From Calothrix sp. PCC 7716 (GTDB taxonomy: Bacteria; Cyanobacteriota; Cyanobacteriia; Cyanobacteriales; Nostocaceae), in NCBI RefSeq assembly GCF_019977735.1, contig NZ_AP025018.1:2666001-2730000 (forward strand): a stretch of 64,000 bases of DNA. The letters run 5' to 3'. The stretch's first letter is position 1, and the number at the start of each line of letters is the position of its first letter. A program made the translations under genes and the position numbers. The notes beneath the pieces are model-generated. The model searched no databases. It was not told where the DNA came from and was given only the letters and a program-made list of their open reading frames with translations. This document shows, in pieces, positions 6,158 through 14,604 of the stretch.

Positions 6158-6793
6158 TTAAGTAAAATATATCCGAATACGGGTAATAGCTGAGTCCAGC
6201 GCTGGACTGTGAACCCAACCGACAAAACCACCATAAACCATTCGGTCGTTTCTATCTGCAACAAACACATGGTCTACACCTAAAGGGTTTTTCCAAGTTC
6301 TCACAGTTGAACCATCCCGAAGCCTTATTATTGGATGTGAGCTTTTAAAGTCTCTATGGTGCGCGCGTGTAATACCAGGTACTCTTTCTAAAATAGCTAT
6401 AACTTCTTGAGTATCGCCTGTTGTATCGGGTGTCACTACTCTGCCACAACCACACCCATCTATAATAGTTGTTTTTAGTCTTTCTTTTAAATCACCGTCG
6501 AATAAAGATAAAGTATCAATTTCTTCTAATAATTTTCCGTGTGGCTCATTAGAGCGCCTATGGCAATATACTTCTGTTAACAAATCTTCTAATCCAACTT
6601 TAGCTAAAGCATCTGTTATCAACCCAGTCAAACCTAATACAGCAATACCACCCAACATCCCCGCAGGACCACCGAGAAATGCCAGTGCTGCCGTAATTGC
6701 TGCGGCGCCTGTTAAACCTGTTGCTGCCATCGTTAGGACTAAAATAATACCAGGTAATCCTAAAGCAGCTATTTTCTTTGCTACCTCATCCAT
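6158..6793 (-). CDS. membrane-associated hypothetical protein (211 aa)
   Basis: Residues 12-66 are almost entirely Gly, Ala, Leu, Ile and Thr (GIILVLTMAATGLTGAAA, FLGGPAGMLGGIAVLGLTGL), giving two or three tightly packed hydrophobic helices with small-residue packing. The soluble C-terminal part (about 75-211) contains a CGCG motif and a beta-rich end with STVRTWKNPLGVDHVFVAD. A hydrophobic Gly/Ala module followed by a soluble domain occurs in membrane-acting effector proteins of bacterial conflict loci, but this is only a resemblance. It lies beside the remnants of an AAA ATPase and a Uma2 nuclease, so the locus may be the decayed remains of a defence island. Confidence 0.5.
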   Translation of the reverse strand: MDEVAKKIAALGLPGIILVLTMAATGLTGAAAITAALAFLGGPAGMLGGIAVLGLTGLITDALAKVGLEDLLTEVYCHRRSNEPHGKLLEEIDTLSLFDGDLKERLKTTIIDGCGCGRVVTPDTTGDTQEVIAILERVPGITRAHHRDFKSSHPIIRLRDGSTVRTWKNPLGVDHVFVADRNDRMVYGGFVGWVHSPALDSAITRIRIYFT

Positions 6794-6827
6794 ATACTTT
6801 TGTTATAACTCACGACCTTATTCCTTT

Positions 6828-7337
6828 TTAGCACTTGTTTATCTGTGGCGCCATTATCTGATTAATTACACCTCTGAAACCAGCAACAGAATTTATTTGA
6901 GGAAGTTTCATAAAATCAAATAGCCACCAATTAACACTCTCTAATAATTTATCTTGCTCCCTTAAGTCATAATGGCTAATTTGCTTTCCTTCATATATAC
7001 ACCTGTAGTATTTAGGAATTACTATTTCTTGTTCTACTGCTAAAACTAATGGTGTATACTCTCCGTTAACTCCCATGTTTATTTTCCTTAAATCATCAAA
7101 AAGGTACAATCTTCTTGGCGCCTCACGTATTGGACTAATATATCTAAAACCATTCCAATATTTTCTAATAAATAAAACGGTGGAGTGGTAAGAAACATAT
7201 TCATCAAAGAGAAAAGTTTTTCTATTATTAGAAAAGTAAGGATATTCATTTTTAGATTCAATCTGCAATATACTTGTATTAATCTTCAGTTCTTCAGAAG
7301 AATTACTAATTAAGCTTTTATCTACTGCGGCGCCTTA
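6828..7337 (-). pseudogene. AAA ATPase (RloA/DUF3696-type) internal fragment
   Basis: The open frame has no usable ATG; only TTG at 7268 would start it. It encodes a piece matching the middle of SMC/ABC-like AAA_15/AAA_21 ATPases: FRYISPIREAPRRLY followed by MGVNGEYTPLVLA, the conserved LGPLREPPRR...VGxxGE block between Walker A and the signature motif. Walker A, the signature, Walker B and the nuclease or effector part are all missing. It is a truncated relic beginning immediately after the end of the Uma2 pseudogene, so an old deletion may have joined the two. Confidence 0.65.
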
Positions 7338-7338
7338 C

Positions 7339-7831
7339 TTATTTTTCAGCAACCGAGTCAAAAACCTGTTGAGCGGTAAAATTTAACTGGGGTAAAGTAG
7401 GAGATACAATGCGGTCGTTACCTCTCTAAGCTTATCGTAATAATCGTCTTCCCAGTTAGTTGAAACTACTTCTACAACTAAGGGAAGAGATTCAGACATA
7501 CACAAAATCGGTTGTTTATCCCACAACGGCTCGTTTGCAGCATTATCGTAATTTTGTACTAAAATGTCTGGTGAATAAATAGTTTCGGTTTTAAATATTT
7601 TTACAAATGCTGTTTTGGGAATACGTATGGTAGCCCCACTTGTAATAGCTGAAACGCTATATGCAGGGCTAAAAATCCAACTACTTCTTCATGTTTACCC
7701 GTTGGTGGGGGCATTTGCGCGATTAATCCTTTGTGTAATTTATATCTAGATAGAGAATTTTCGGGATACCATTCAATAAACTCTTCGTAGGTTACAGGCT
7801 TAGTTAGAGCTTGAGTCATAAAAATTACCAT
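7339..7831 (-). pseudogene. Uma2 family (DUF820) endonuclease, frameshifted and deleted
   Basis: The 5' part encodes MTQALTKPVTYEEFIEWYPENS...IAQMPPPTGKHEEVVGFLA, the N-terminus of Uma2 PD-(D/E)XK proteins. At about 7612 the frame breaks in an A-tract (one A missing). In the -1 frame the protein continues KTAFVKIF...YSPDILVQNYDN...PLVVEVVSTNWEDDYYDKL, including the catalytic VVEVVS block. Then about 50-60 residues are absent, and a third frame gives the normal family end SPTLPQLNFTAQQVFDSVAEK before TAA at 7339-7341. Two independent lesions show the gene is dead. Uma2 genes are very numerous in cyanobacteria and many are decayed. Confidence 0.85.
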
Positions 7832-7839
7832 GTGAAGAG

Positions 7840-8055
7840 CTACTTGTTGTCTTTTTCTTGATAAATTTTAATTTTATCATAAAGACTCGCAACAGTTTCT
7901 TTTTCAAAAATTTGGTCTTTTTGTTTAAGATAATCACCCTCGCTTAGTTTACAAGCTGCCCAAAATTTTAAAACCTTGGACGGTTCTAAATGCATTATAA
8001 AAATTTGCATAGCTTTATAGAAAACCTGCTGTTTACTCATAACTTTAATTTTCAT
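7840..8055 (-). CDS. small hypothetical protein (71 aa)
   Basis: 71 residues from ATG 8055, or 66 from the in-frame ATG at 8040 (MSKQQVFYK). Lys/Glu-rich and helical, with a central VLKFWAACKLSEGDYLKQKD motif and a coiled-coil-like C-terminus. It ends eight bases before the Uma2 pseudogene start, so it was probably the first gene of that unit. No family recognised. Confidence 0.45.
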   Translation of the reverse strand: MKIKVMSKQQVFYKAMQIFIMHLEPSKVLKFWAACKLSEGDYLKQKDQIFEKETVASLYDKIKIYQEKDNK

Positions 8056-8116
8056 TTTCTATATCCAAAATAAAAACTTTGGAAACTTATACAAATGTCT
8101 AGACTAAGTATATTAG

Positions 8117-8155
8117 CTCCCCTCTCCTTGCAGGAGAGGGGTTGGGGGAGAGGTT
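8117..8155. repeat. CCCCTCTCCT palindromic dispersed repeat
   Basis: CCCCTCTCCT (8119-8128) and AGGAGAGGGG (8132-8141) form a 10-bp stem with a 3-base loop, followed by TTGGGGGAGAGG and a T-run. This is a common dispersed hairpin in filamentous cyanobacteria and here could also terminate plus-strand transcripts. The rest of the 364-base gap 8056-8419 is AT-rich with no gene seen. Confidence 0.6.
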
Positions 8156-8419
8156 TTTAAGCCTATAAAAAGTTAACTCCACAACGCACAATTTTTATAA
8201 ACAATTCAAAATTACTGTCTTATATTACAGTAAATACTTGTACTACTTACATGTAAAATTTAGACTTGATAGATTCTTCGCAAGCTCAGAATGACATTGC
8301 GAGCGACTAATAACACTTCAACGCATTTCTTACATTCACAAATATGTTCACTCCACAGCAAATAATCTATTATATGTAGTATACATACACAAGTACCAAA
8401 CTATATATACTAAAACCCA

Positions 8420-9730
8420 ATGCAACAACCAATTCACGTTATCGGAGGTGGACTAGCTGGAACTGAGGCAGCTTGGCAAATAGCTACTGCTGGTATACCA
8501 GTAGTTTTACATGAAATGCGCCCGCAACGTTTCGGCGGCGCCCATCATACTGAACATCTCGCCGAATTGGTTTGTAGTAATTCGTTTGGGGCAATGGCAA
8601 GTGATAGAGCATCGGGTTTATTGCACGAAGAGTTACGGCGCCTTGGTTCTATCGTAATTGCAAAAGCAGACGAACACCAAGTTCCCGCAGGTGGCGCCTT
8701 AGCTGTTGATAGAGGACAATTTAGCGAAGATTTAACAAATACCCTCGCACAACATCCTTTAATTGAACTGCGACGAGGTGAAAGTCCTAATATTCCTGAA
8801 GGTATTGTTGTTATTGCCAGTGGTCCTTTAACGAGTCCTGAGCTTGCAGAAGATTTGCGTCGTTTTACAGGAATGGAGTATCTTAGTTTTTTTGATGCTG
8901 CAAGTCCTATAATTGTGGGAGAATCAATAAATCGGGATATTGCTTTTATGGCTTCGCGCTACGACAAAGGCGAAGCCGCTTACCTAAACTGTCCAATGAA
9001 TAAGGAACAGTATATTCGGTTTAGAGAAGAACTTTGCAAAGCCGAACAAACCGAGTTGAAAGATTTTGACAGAGAAAAAGTTAAGTTTTTTGAAGCTTGT
9101 TTACCAATCGAAGAACTAGCACTGCGCGGAGAAGATACCATGCGCTATGGTCCCCTCAAACCAGTAGGGTTATCTGATACCCGTACAGGCGAACGTTCTT
9201 ACGCAGTTATTCAACTACGTCAAGAAGACAAGCAAGGCAAGTTATGGAATATGGTAGGGTTCCAAACTAACTTACGTTGGGGCGAGCAAAAACGTATTTT
9301 CCAAATGATACCTGGTTTAGAAAATGCCGAATTTGTACGTTTAGGCGTCATGCACCGCAACACATTTATTAACGCTCCCCAATTAATGCATCAAACACTG
9401 CAATTCAAAGAACATCCAAATATATTAGCCGCAGGTCAAATAATTGGTACCGAAGGATACACAGCAGCATCCGCAGGTGGTTGGCTAGCTGGAACAAATG
9501 CCGCACGTGTTGCATTAGGTAAACAACCTGTAACACTACCAACTACAACAATGATGGGCGCCTTATTTGAATTCATCAGTACCGCATCACCCAAACACTT
9601 CCAACCCATGCCACCCAACTTCGGAATATTACCCGATTTAGGCGTAAAAATTAAAAGCAAACCAGAACGATACGGAAAATATCGCGACAGGTCATTGCAA
9701 GATTTAGAAAACTGGAAGGGTTTACTATAA
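8420..9730 (+). CDS. trmFO: methylenetetrahydrofolate-tRNA-(uracil-5-)-methyltransferase
   Basis: 436 residues, full family length. The N-terminal FAD-binding Rossmann motif is [16 protein letters not shown] (residues 5-20). The block [10 protein letters not shown] contains Cys52, equivalent to one active-site cysteine, and [10 protein letters not shown] contains the second conserved cysteine region. The [16 protein letters not shown] block near residue 340 is characteristic of TrmFO. The enzyme makes 5-methyluridine at position 54 of tRNA using folate and FADH2 in the cytoplasm. It is a single gene; the upstream 360 bases contain only dispersed repeats. Confidence 0.97.
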   Translation: MQQPIHVIGGGLAGTEAAWQIATAGIPVVLHEMRPQRFGGAHHTEHLAELVCSNSFGAMASDRASGLLHEELRRLGSIVIAKADEHQVPAGGALAVDRGQFSEDLTNTLAQHPLIELRRGESPNIPEGIVVIASGPLTSPELAEDLRRFTGMEYLSFFDAASPIIVGESINRDIAFMASRYDKGEAAYLNCPMNKEQYIRFREELCKAEQTELKDFDREKVKFFEACLPIEELALRGEDTMRYGPLKPVGLSDTRTGERSYAVIQLRQEDKQGKLWNMVGFQTNLRWGEQKRIFQMIPGLENAEFVRLGVMHRNTFINAPQLMHQTLQFKEHPNILAAGQIIGTEGYTAASAGGWLAGTNAARVALGKQPVTLPTTTMMGALFEFISTASPKHFQPMPPNFGILPDLGVKIKSKPERYGKYRDRSLQDLENWKGLL

Positions 9731-10041
9731 TTTCTTCTTGTGGAACAGGCATCCCTGCCTGTCCTGTATAAACTTTTATTAACATCTAAATAAATCATAA
9801 TCAAAATGATCATGACTTGCAACGATTTTGGGATTCGGATTTCTCTCTTTGTGCAATCTCTGACTATATAGTAAAAATAATTACATATAGCCACAGGCAA
9901 GGATGCCTGTGCTACAACAAGATATAACAAGATATAAAAAGATATAACAAGATATAAAATGAGAAGTCCCTAGGGGTATGATGTTGCCCCTAGGGTGGTG
10001 TTGTAAACGTGATAATTTTTCAATTGCTGTTGTGGTAGTGA
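9731..10041. repeat. ACAGGCATCCCTGCCTGT-type repeats and AAGATATAAC tandem array
   Basis: An imperfect palindrome (GGAACAGGCATCCCTGCCTG) lies at 9740-9763 and a related inverted version (CCACAGGCAAGGATGCCTGTG) at 9890-9912. At 9915-9958 the unit AAGATATAAC(A) is repeated four times. The same bacterial interspersed palindrome occurs at 17764, 24272, 36781 and 60461. No gene seen. Confidence 0.6.
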
Positions 10042-10377
10042 TTATTGAGCTTTCTTTTTATCTTGCTTTTTACCAATAAATCCGAAGTCATCTTCTTTCA
10101 TAGTAATCATACCGTGTACACCGAGGGCTGCAATTGCGGCGCCGATAAATCCCCAAGTGCCATCGGTAAAAGCATTGATGCGGTGTGATAAGCTGCGGTG
10201 ATAAGCAAAATCGAGTTGTCGAGTACTGCCGTTACCATCGCGCGCAAGTCTTTCGATGTAGTCTTCAGTTCGTTCTAAAGCGTTATAATCAACATCGAAA
10301 GCATAAAGTGATGACCCCATGACAATTAAGCCGGGAATCACAAGTGCGATTAAAAGTATGCCTCTGCCTGAATTCAT
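10042..10377 (-). CDS. conserved small membrane protein (111 aa)
   Basis: Two predicted membrane helices are visible: ILLIALVIPGLIVMGSSLYAF (about 6-27) and WGFIGAAIAALGVHGMI (about 74-91). Between them is a hydrophilic loop with the AFDVDYNALERTEDYIERLARDGN segment and a His-rich SHRINAF. The C-terminus is basic (KKQDKKKAQ) and should be cytoplasmic. I do not know a function; it looks like a thylakoid or plasma-membrane protein of unknown role. The strand is opposite to trmFO and the M23 gene, and it stands alone. Confidence 0.65.
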   Translation of the reverse strand: MNSGRGILLIALVIPGLIVMGSSLYAFDVDYNALERTEDYIERLARDGNGSTRQLDFAYHRSLSHRINAFTDGTWGFIGAAIAALGVHGMITMKEDDFGFIGKKQDKKKAQ

Positions 10378-10550
10378 ACGACCTCATGTCAGGTAATATA
10401 TGCAATTAATGCTGACATACCCGTATTTTTGCGTTAGTATCTGGCAAACAATTGCAAAATTAGCTTCTGCCGTTAGCGAACAGATTTTTTTGGGAATAAT
10501 ATTCGTGGTTGGTTGAATTTTGGATTTAAAATCCTCAGTAGTCTAACAAC

Positions 10551-11759
10551 ATGAAAGCTATATATATCCCAAAAAGATGGAATCATTTAAGATTTACTCT
10601 TGTTTTATTATCTGTACTATGTGTTATTTTGATCTGGTTTCCAGCATTATCTCTACAAACACAGACAAAAAATATCTCTATTGATGCACTACAAAAACAG
10701 CAGCAACAACTAAAATTACAGCGTGGGCAAGTTAGTCAAGAACGTAACCGTTTGGACAACTTACAAAATGTCGCCCAAGATAGACTCAACAATTTAGAAC
10801 AAAACTTACAAACAACCACTACACAAATTCAAGACAGTGAAAACCGTTTAAAGCAAGCTACCGAACGTCTCGAACAACTCCAAGTTGATTTGTCAGAGTC
10901 TGAACGTTCGTTTAATGCTAAACAAGAAGCGACAGTAGGAAGATTAAGGTTTTTACAGCGTTCAACAGCGAGTCATGGGTGGACTGTGTTATTACAAAGT
11001 CGAAGTATAAACGATTTTTTGAGTCGGCGCCGACATTTAAAAATGGTATATCAGGCAGACCAGCAAATACTAGCAAAACTTACAGAAGAAGCCAATCGAA
11101 TAGTAGAGCAAAAAACAGATGTTGAACAGGTAAAAAACGAGATAAGCTTAATTCGTCAGCAACTCTTAGCGCAAAAAAGTGACTATCAGTCTCAAGCTGC
11201 ATCACAATCAGAATTAATCGATAGATTAAATAACGACCGTTTAGCACTAGCAGCAGCACAAACTCAACTCGAACAAGACTCTATTGCCATCGGTAACTTA
11301 ATTCAGCAAAAAATAGCTGCTCAAAAAGCGCGCGAAGCTGCCGAAAAAGCAATTGGTAAACGCTTTACTGAAGGAACAGGTATATTTGGTTTCCCCAGCG
11401 ATGCACCAATTAGTAGTCCTTTTGGCTATAGAACTCACCCTGTACTTGGTTATCGGCGCCTACATACGGGTATCGATTTTGCAGGCGCCTATGGTAGTCC
11501 AATACGCGCGGCAGATAATGGTACAGTAATATTTGCAGGATGGTACGGTGGTTACGGAAACGCAGTAATAATTAGCCACGGCAAAGGAATTACAACCTTA
11601 TATGGTCACAGTAGCCAGTTATATGTATCCGAAGGGCAAACAGTACAACGTGGACAACATATAGCAGCAACAGGTTCCACAGGTTTATCAACAGGCCCCC
11701 ACCTACACTTTGAAGTACGTAGAGACGGCACACCAACCGACCCAGCACCCTATTTATAA
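10551..11759 (+). CDS. murein hydrolase activator / M23 peptidase, EnvC-like
   Basis: 402 residues. A signal-anchor helix (about 15-33) is followed by a long coiled coil (about 40-270, Gln/Glu/Leu-rich). The C-terminal LytM/M23 domain (about 290-402) has the zinc motifs H-x3-D in LHTGIDFAG and HLHFEV, plus TLYGH. The architecture equals EnvC/NlpD-type factors, which sit in the periplasm and cut or activate cutting of septal peptidoglycan. Because the HxxxD and HxH ligands are all present, it may itself be an active endopeptidase, unlike degenerate EnvC. A single gene followed by tandem heptamers. Confidence 0.9.
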   Translation: MKAIYIPKRWNHLRFTLVLLSVLCVILIWFPALSLQTQTKNISIDALQKQQQQLKLQRGQVSQERNRLDNLQNVAQDRLNNLEQNLQTTTTQIQDSENRLKQATERLEQLQVDLSESERSFNAKQEATVGRLRFLQRSTASHGWTVLLQSRSINDFLSRRRHLKMVYQADQQILAKLTEEANRIVEQKTDVEQVKNEISLIRQQLLAQKSDYQSQAASQSELIDRLNNDRLALAAAQTQLEQDSIAIGNLIQQKIAAQKAREAAEKAIGKRFTEGTGIFGFPSDAPISSPFGYRTHPVLGYRRLHTGIDFAGAYGSPIRAADNGTVIFAGWYGGYGNAVIISHGKGITTLYGHSSQLYVSEGQTVQRGQHIAATGSTGLSTGPHLHFEVRRDGTPTDPAPYL

Positions 11760-11773
11760 AGTGGAAAGTGGAA

Positions 11774-11872
11774 AGTGCTGAGTGCTGAGTAAAGTTAGGA
11801 GTTAGGAATTAGGAGTTAGGAGTACAAACTCAGCACTCAGCACTCAGCACTCAGCACTCAGCACTCAGCACT
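11774..11872. repeat. short tandemly repeated heptanucleotides
   Basis: Blocks of AGTGCTG, GTTAGGA and about seven consecutive TCAGCAC units follow one another. These are the STRR heptamers typical of heterocystous cyanobacteria. The first and last blocks are complementary, so a large hairpin can form after the M23 gene. Confidence 0.85.
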
Positions 11873-11913
11873 TTTTACTTATTACTCCAAACTATGATAT
11901 AATTTATTAGCGA

Positions 11914-11986
11914 GGGCGTGTAGCTCAGTGGATAGAGCGTCAGGTTCCGGTCCTGTAGGTCGGGGGTTCGAGTCCCTCCACGCTCG
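11914..11986 (+). tRNA. tRNA-Arg (anticodon CCG)
   Basis: A 73-base cloverleaf: acceptor GGGCGTG (11914-11920) pairs with CACGCTC (11979-11985) with one G-U, discriminator G11986. The D arm is GCTC/GAGC, the anticodon loop TTCCGGT has anticodon CCG, and the T arm is GGGGG-TTCGAGT-CCCTC. CCA is not encoded. It reads Arg CGG codons. A gene remnant lies just downstream, as is common next to tRNA integration sites. Confidence 0.95.
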
Positions 11987-12069
11987 TATTATTTTACATA
12001 TTGACACTACGTAATGATAGTTAAAAATTAAGCCATTTATGGCTAAATGCTCTGATACTGTGATTATAT

Positions 12070-12264
12070 ATGAGTTATGGTGCCGTAACGACTGGAGATA
12101 TTTGGCAATTTGGAAGTTTTACAAGAGTTATAACTAGAAGTCATAAAACAATGACAGATAGTAAAACCATATCTCAAGATTTAATGTTATATCGAATACC
12201 TACTGATCTAGAAATATTATTTAACATTTTGGTAGGTATTTTAAAACCTTCATCGCCCTTATAG
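12070..12264 (+). pseudogene. C-terminal remnant of a nuclease-like cyanobacterial protein
   Basis: 64 residues starting SYGAVTTGDIWQFG and ending QDLMLYRIPTDLEILFNILVGIL. This is the characteristic C-terminus of a family of restriction-endonuclease-like cyanobacterial proteins of about 200 residues (recalled pattern: YGAVTTGxIWQFG...I.QDL.LY.VP..LE.L..IL.GIL). The N-terminal three quarters are missing, so this is a remnant. It lies 80 bases after tRNA-Arg, fitting decay of material inserted at that tRNA. Confidence 0.6.
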
Positions 12265-12325
12265 CAATAAGTTAATTAAAGCGTATTAGGGTCGTTTTGC
12301 ATTTGGGTGTTGTTTGGAAACCTTA

Positions 12326-12363
12326 TAGAGACGCGACATAAGTAGCCTTATGTCGCGTCTCTA
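12326..12363. terminator. 16-bp hairpin, dispersed TAGAGACGCGACATAA palindrome
   Basis: TAGAGACGCGACATAA (12326-12341) is perfectly complementary to 12348-12363 around a 6-base loop. It lies between convergent transcripts, 31 bases beyond the stop of the PEP-CTERM gene. Similar GAGACGCGA...TCGCGTCTC hairpins are dispersed in cyanobacterial genomes, so it is both a repeat and a plausible two-way terminator. Confidence 0.6.
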
Positions 12364-12394
12364 CAATCTTTTTTGGAGATGTCTAGTAATTTAA

Positions 12395-13333
12395 TTAAAA
12401 TTGCTTACGTCGCTTGAAAGCAGCACCGGAAATAACAGCGCCTAGAGCCAAAAATCCTAGACTAGGTTCGGGTACAGCTTTACTCAAATTATTCTTCACT
12501 GGTGCGGAGGCAAAAGTCATGCGGTCGAAAGCAACTATATCATTAGTTCCTTTTTCACCATCTTTGATTTTGAACTGAACCTTGGTAAAGTAGTCTTCTT
12601 GCGAGTCAGCGATGTAACCAGAGTAGAATGCTGTTCCTCGAATCCTAACTTCAGCATTAGGATCAGATAAGGTTAGCGGTAGGTTGACGAATTTTGTGCT
12701 GCCATCTAAGCGGGTTAATTCATAACCCATAATCGCACCACGCTCAAAGTCAGTACCGTAAAAGCCAAAGCCAGATATGGCTTCTGAGAAAGAAAATATT
12801 AGGTTACTATCTTTTCCTGCATTCGTGTTCAAAAACTGGTTACTTAAACGCTGTTGCTTGGTTAAACCAGCGTCACTGATGCCATAACGACCACCAGAAA
12901 TATTTGTATTGTTGCCGTTGCTCTTACTATTGGTTTTTTGTATTGTGGTGTGCAAGCTTGTATCTGTTCCACTATTACTGTCAAAAATATTCATCCTGAC
13001 AATATTGCCATCATTCTTCGTCAGATCGACGTTATAGTCGAGTTTAACGCCTGTTTTGTTGATTTGATTAAAGCCCTCTGAAGCCTCAAAGTTAACTGTC
13101 TTAAAAGACCTACCAGTGAGAGCTTGCAAAAACTGTTGCTCGGCATTGTAGCTATTTGTTAATTTAGATACGTCAGGTGCGTCTTGAACGGCTTTATTGG
13201 TATTCGGATTTCCAAAATATTGAATATCTTCGCCTAAAAATGAGGCTGCTTGAGCAGAAGAACTGTTGATACCCATTCCAATTATGGTGACTGTTAAGCT
13301 AGTTACAACCAAACCAATTTCTTTAAGCTTCAT
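12395..13333 (-). CDS. secreted PEP-CTERM sorting-domain protein
   Basis: 312 residues. An N-terminal signal peptide (about 1-29, ending SSAQA-A) and a C-terminal PEP-CTERM tripartite signal are present: VPEPS (about 286), a hydrophobic helix LGFLALGAVISGAAF, and a basic end KRRKQF. The middle is beta-rich, with many Asn, Thr and Gly. PEP-CTERM proteins are recognised by exosortase and retained in or released from the cell envelope, often as extracellular matrix. No enzymatic motif is seen in the body. The start is followed upstream by a long 440-base spacer that should hold its promoter. Confidence 0.88.
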   Translation of the reverse strand: MKLKEIGLVVTSLTVTIIGMGINSSSAQAASFLGEDIQYFGNPNTNKAVQDAPDVSKLTNSYNAEQQFLQALTGRSFKTVNFEASEGFNQINKTGVKLDYNVDLTKNDGNIVRMNIFDSNSGTDTSLHTTIQKTNSKSNGNNTNISGGRYGISDAGLTKQQRLSNQFLNTNAGKDSNLIFSFSEAISGFGFYGTDFERGAIMGYELTRLDGSTKFVNLPLTLSDPNAEVRIRGTAFYSGYIADSQEDYFTKVQFKIKDGEKGTNDIVAFDRMTFASAPVKNNLSKAVPEPSLGFLALGAVISGAAFKRRKQF

Positions 13334-13774
13334 TTTATCTGTTCCTTTTAAAATACTAAGAGTGTCAACCGCTTACAGATGTCTTTTCCGAACACAGCAG
13401 CGTATTTTGTTTACTATGTACACACTCTAATCACTCTTAATGGGAACTGACAAGATTACTCTCTAAATCTTTATTGCAAGTTTTAAAGTCTTTTATTGGA
13501 CAGTATTTTCACCTTTAAGAGGGGTTGGAAAGAAGTATACATGTAGAGGATTCGACTCGATAATTTTTGGGAGAAATCAATCTTTTTCTGTGTTGATAGT
13601 CCTAAAACTGCGTAAATATTCTGAATAGTAGGTTGTTAATACGTAGCATTAGATATGGTGACTAATTCTGATACTGGCAGTGAATACTCATATCATGTCC
13701 GACAACCAACCCCTCAAGAGTATCTAACTTTGCCTGTAAGCCCGCAAATTATTTTACCTTATTAGACACAGAGG
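13334..13774. other. gene-free 440-base spacer
   Basis: Nothing gene-like in either strand. A partial inverted pair AAGAGTGT / ACACTCT (about 13356-13363 and 13422-13428) lies just upstream of the PEP-CTERM gene and may be a regulatory element. The right end (13763-13785) carries a copy of the dispersed CACAGAGGTTACAGAGAGG repeat that runs into the end of the ABC ATPase gene. Confidence 0.4.
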
Positions 13775-14551
13775 TTACAGAGAGGATACTGCACAAACTT
13801 GTAATCCTACTGGTGTATTAATAATTAGAGCTTTTACTCCAAATACTTGGCTTATTGCTTCGGGTGTTAAAACTGTTGCGGGTGTACCGACATCCCAAAG
13901 ATTACCTTGATTAAATAGTGCTATACGGTCACTATATCTTGCTGCTAGGTTTAATTCGTGTAAGACTGTCACAATCGTTAATTGCTGTTGTTGATTTAGT
14001 TCTTTGAGTAGTTCTAGTAATTGTAGTTGGTAGTTTATATCTAAATACGTTGTTGGTTCGTCGAGTAATAATACTTTTGGTTCCTGTGCGAGTGCCAAAG
14101 CTAGAAACGCGCGTTGTCTTTCTCCACCTGATAAGTTTTCTACTGGTCTGTTGCTCAAATTCTCCAAGCGCGTTTTTTGAATAGCGTTTTCTACTTTTTG
14201 CTTGTCTTCCCCGCTTAATTCCCATTGCCACCAAGGTTGATGGGGTGTACGTCCTAAGCTAACTAGTTGACGAACGCTTAAACCTGTGGGGACTGTTTGT
14301 TGTTGAGGTAGTAATGCTAGTTGTTGAGCTACTACATTCGGAGGTTGAGAGTGAATTACTTTGCCATCTAATAGCACGGCGCCTTGTGAGGGTGATAAAA
14401 TTCGACTTAGTAATTTTAAAAAAGTTGATTTACCTGAACCGTTGGCGCCGACTAAACTTAACCATTCTCCGGTTTCTAGATTTAGGTTTACGTCTTTGAT
14501 GATGGGGACTGTAGTATATCCACCGCTTAAGTTTTGTATTTCTAAGGGCAT
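13775..14551 (-). CDS. iron-siderophore/cobalamin-type ABC importer ATPase (FecE/BtuD family)
   Basis: 258 residues. Walker A GANGSGKST (about 35-43), Q-loop LPQQQTVP, signature LSGGERQRAFLALALAQ, Walker B VLLLDEPTTYLD and switch His in VLHELNLA are all intact. This is the cytoplasmic ATPase of a FecCD-type importer; the permease gene lies 53 bases upstream on the same strand. The last codons (SSL and stop) fall inside a dispersed repeat, so the natural C-terminus has been replaced or trimmed. The substrate (ferric siderophore, haem or vitamin B12) cannot be told without the binding protein. Confidence 0.93.
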   Translation of the reverse strand: MPLEIQNLSGGYTTVPIIKDVNLNLETGEWLSLVGANGSGKSTFLKLLSRILSPSQGAVLLDGKVIHSQPPNVVAQQLALLPQQQTVPTGLSVRQLVSLGRTPHQPWWQWELSGEDKQKVENAIQKTRLENLSNRPVENLSGGERQRAFLALALAQEPKVLLLDEPTTYLDINYQLQLLELLKELNQQQQLTIVTVLHELNLAARYSDRIALFNQGNLWDVGTPATVLTPEAISQVFGVKALIINTPVGLQVCAVSSL

Positions 14552-14604
14552 TTTGGTGTTTGGTGTTTGATGATTTTTCGTTGGCGCCGAGAAACCCGGT
14601 TTCT

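Noticed and set aside
7600-7630. C-CCA-AAA slippery site in the Uma2 gene as a programmed frameshift
   Set aside because: The gene also has a separate internal deletion and second frame change, so it is dead, and the A-tract deletion is simple decay.
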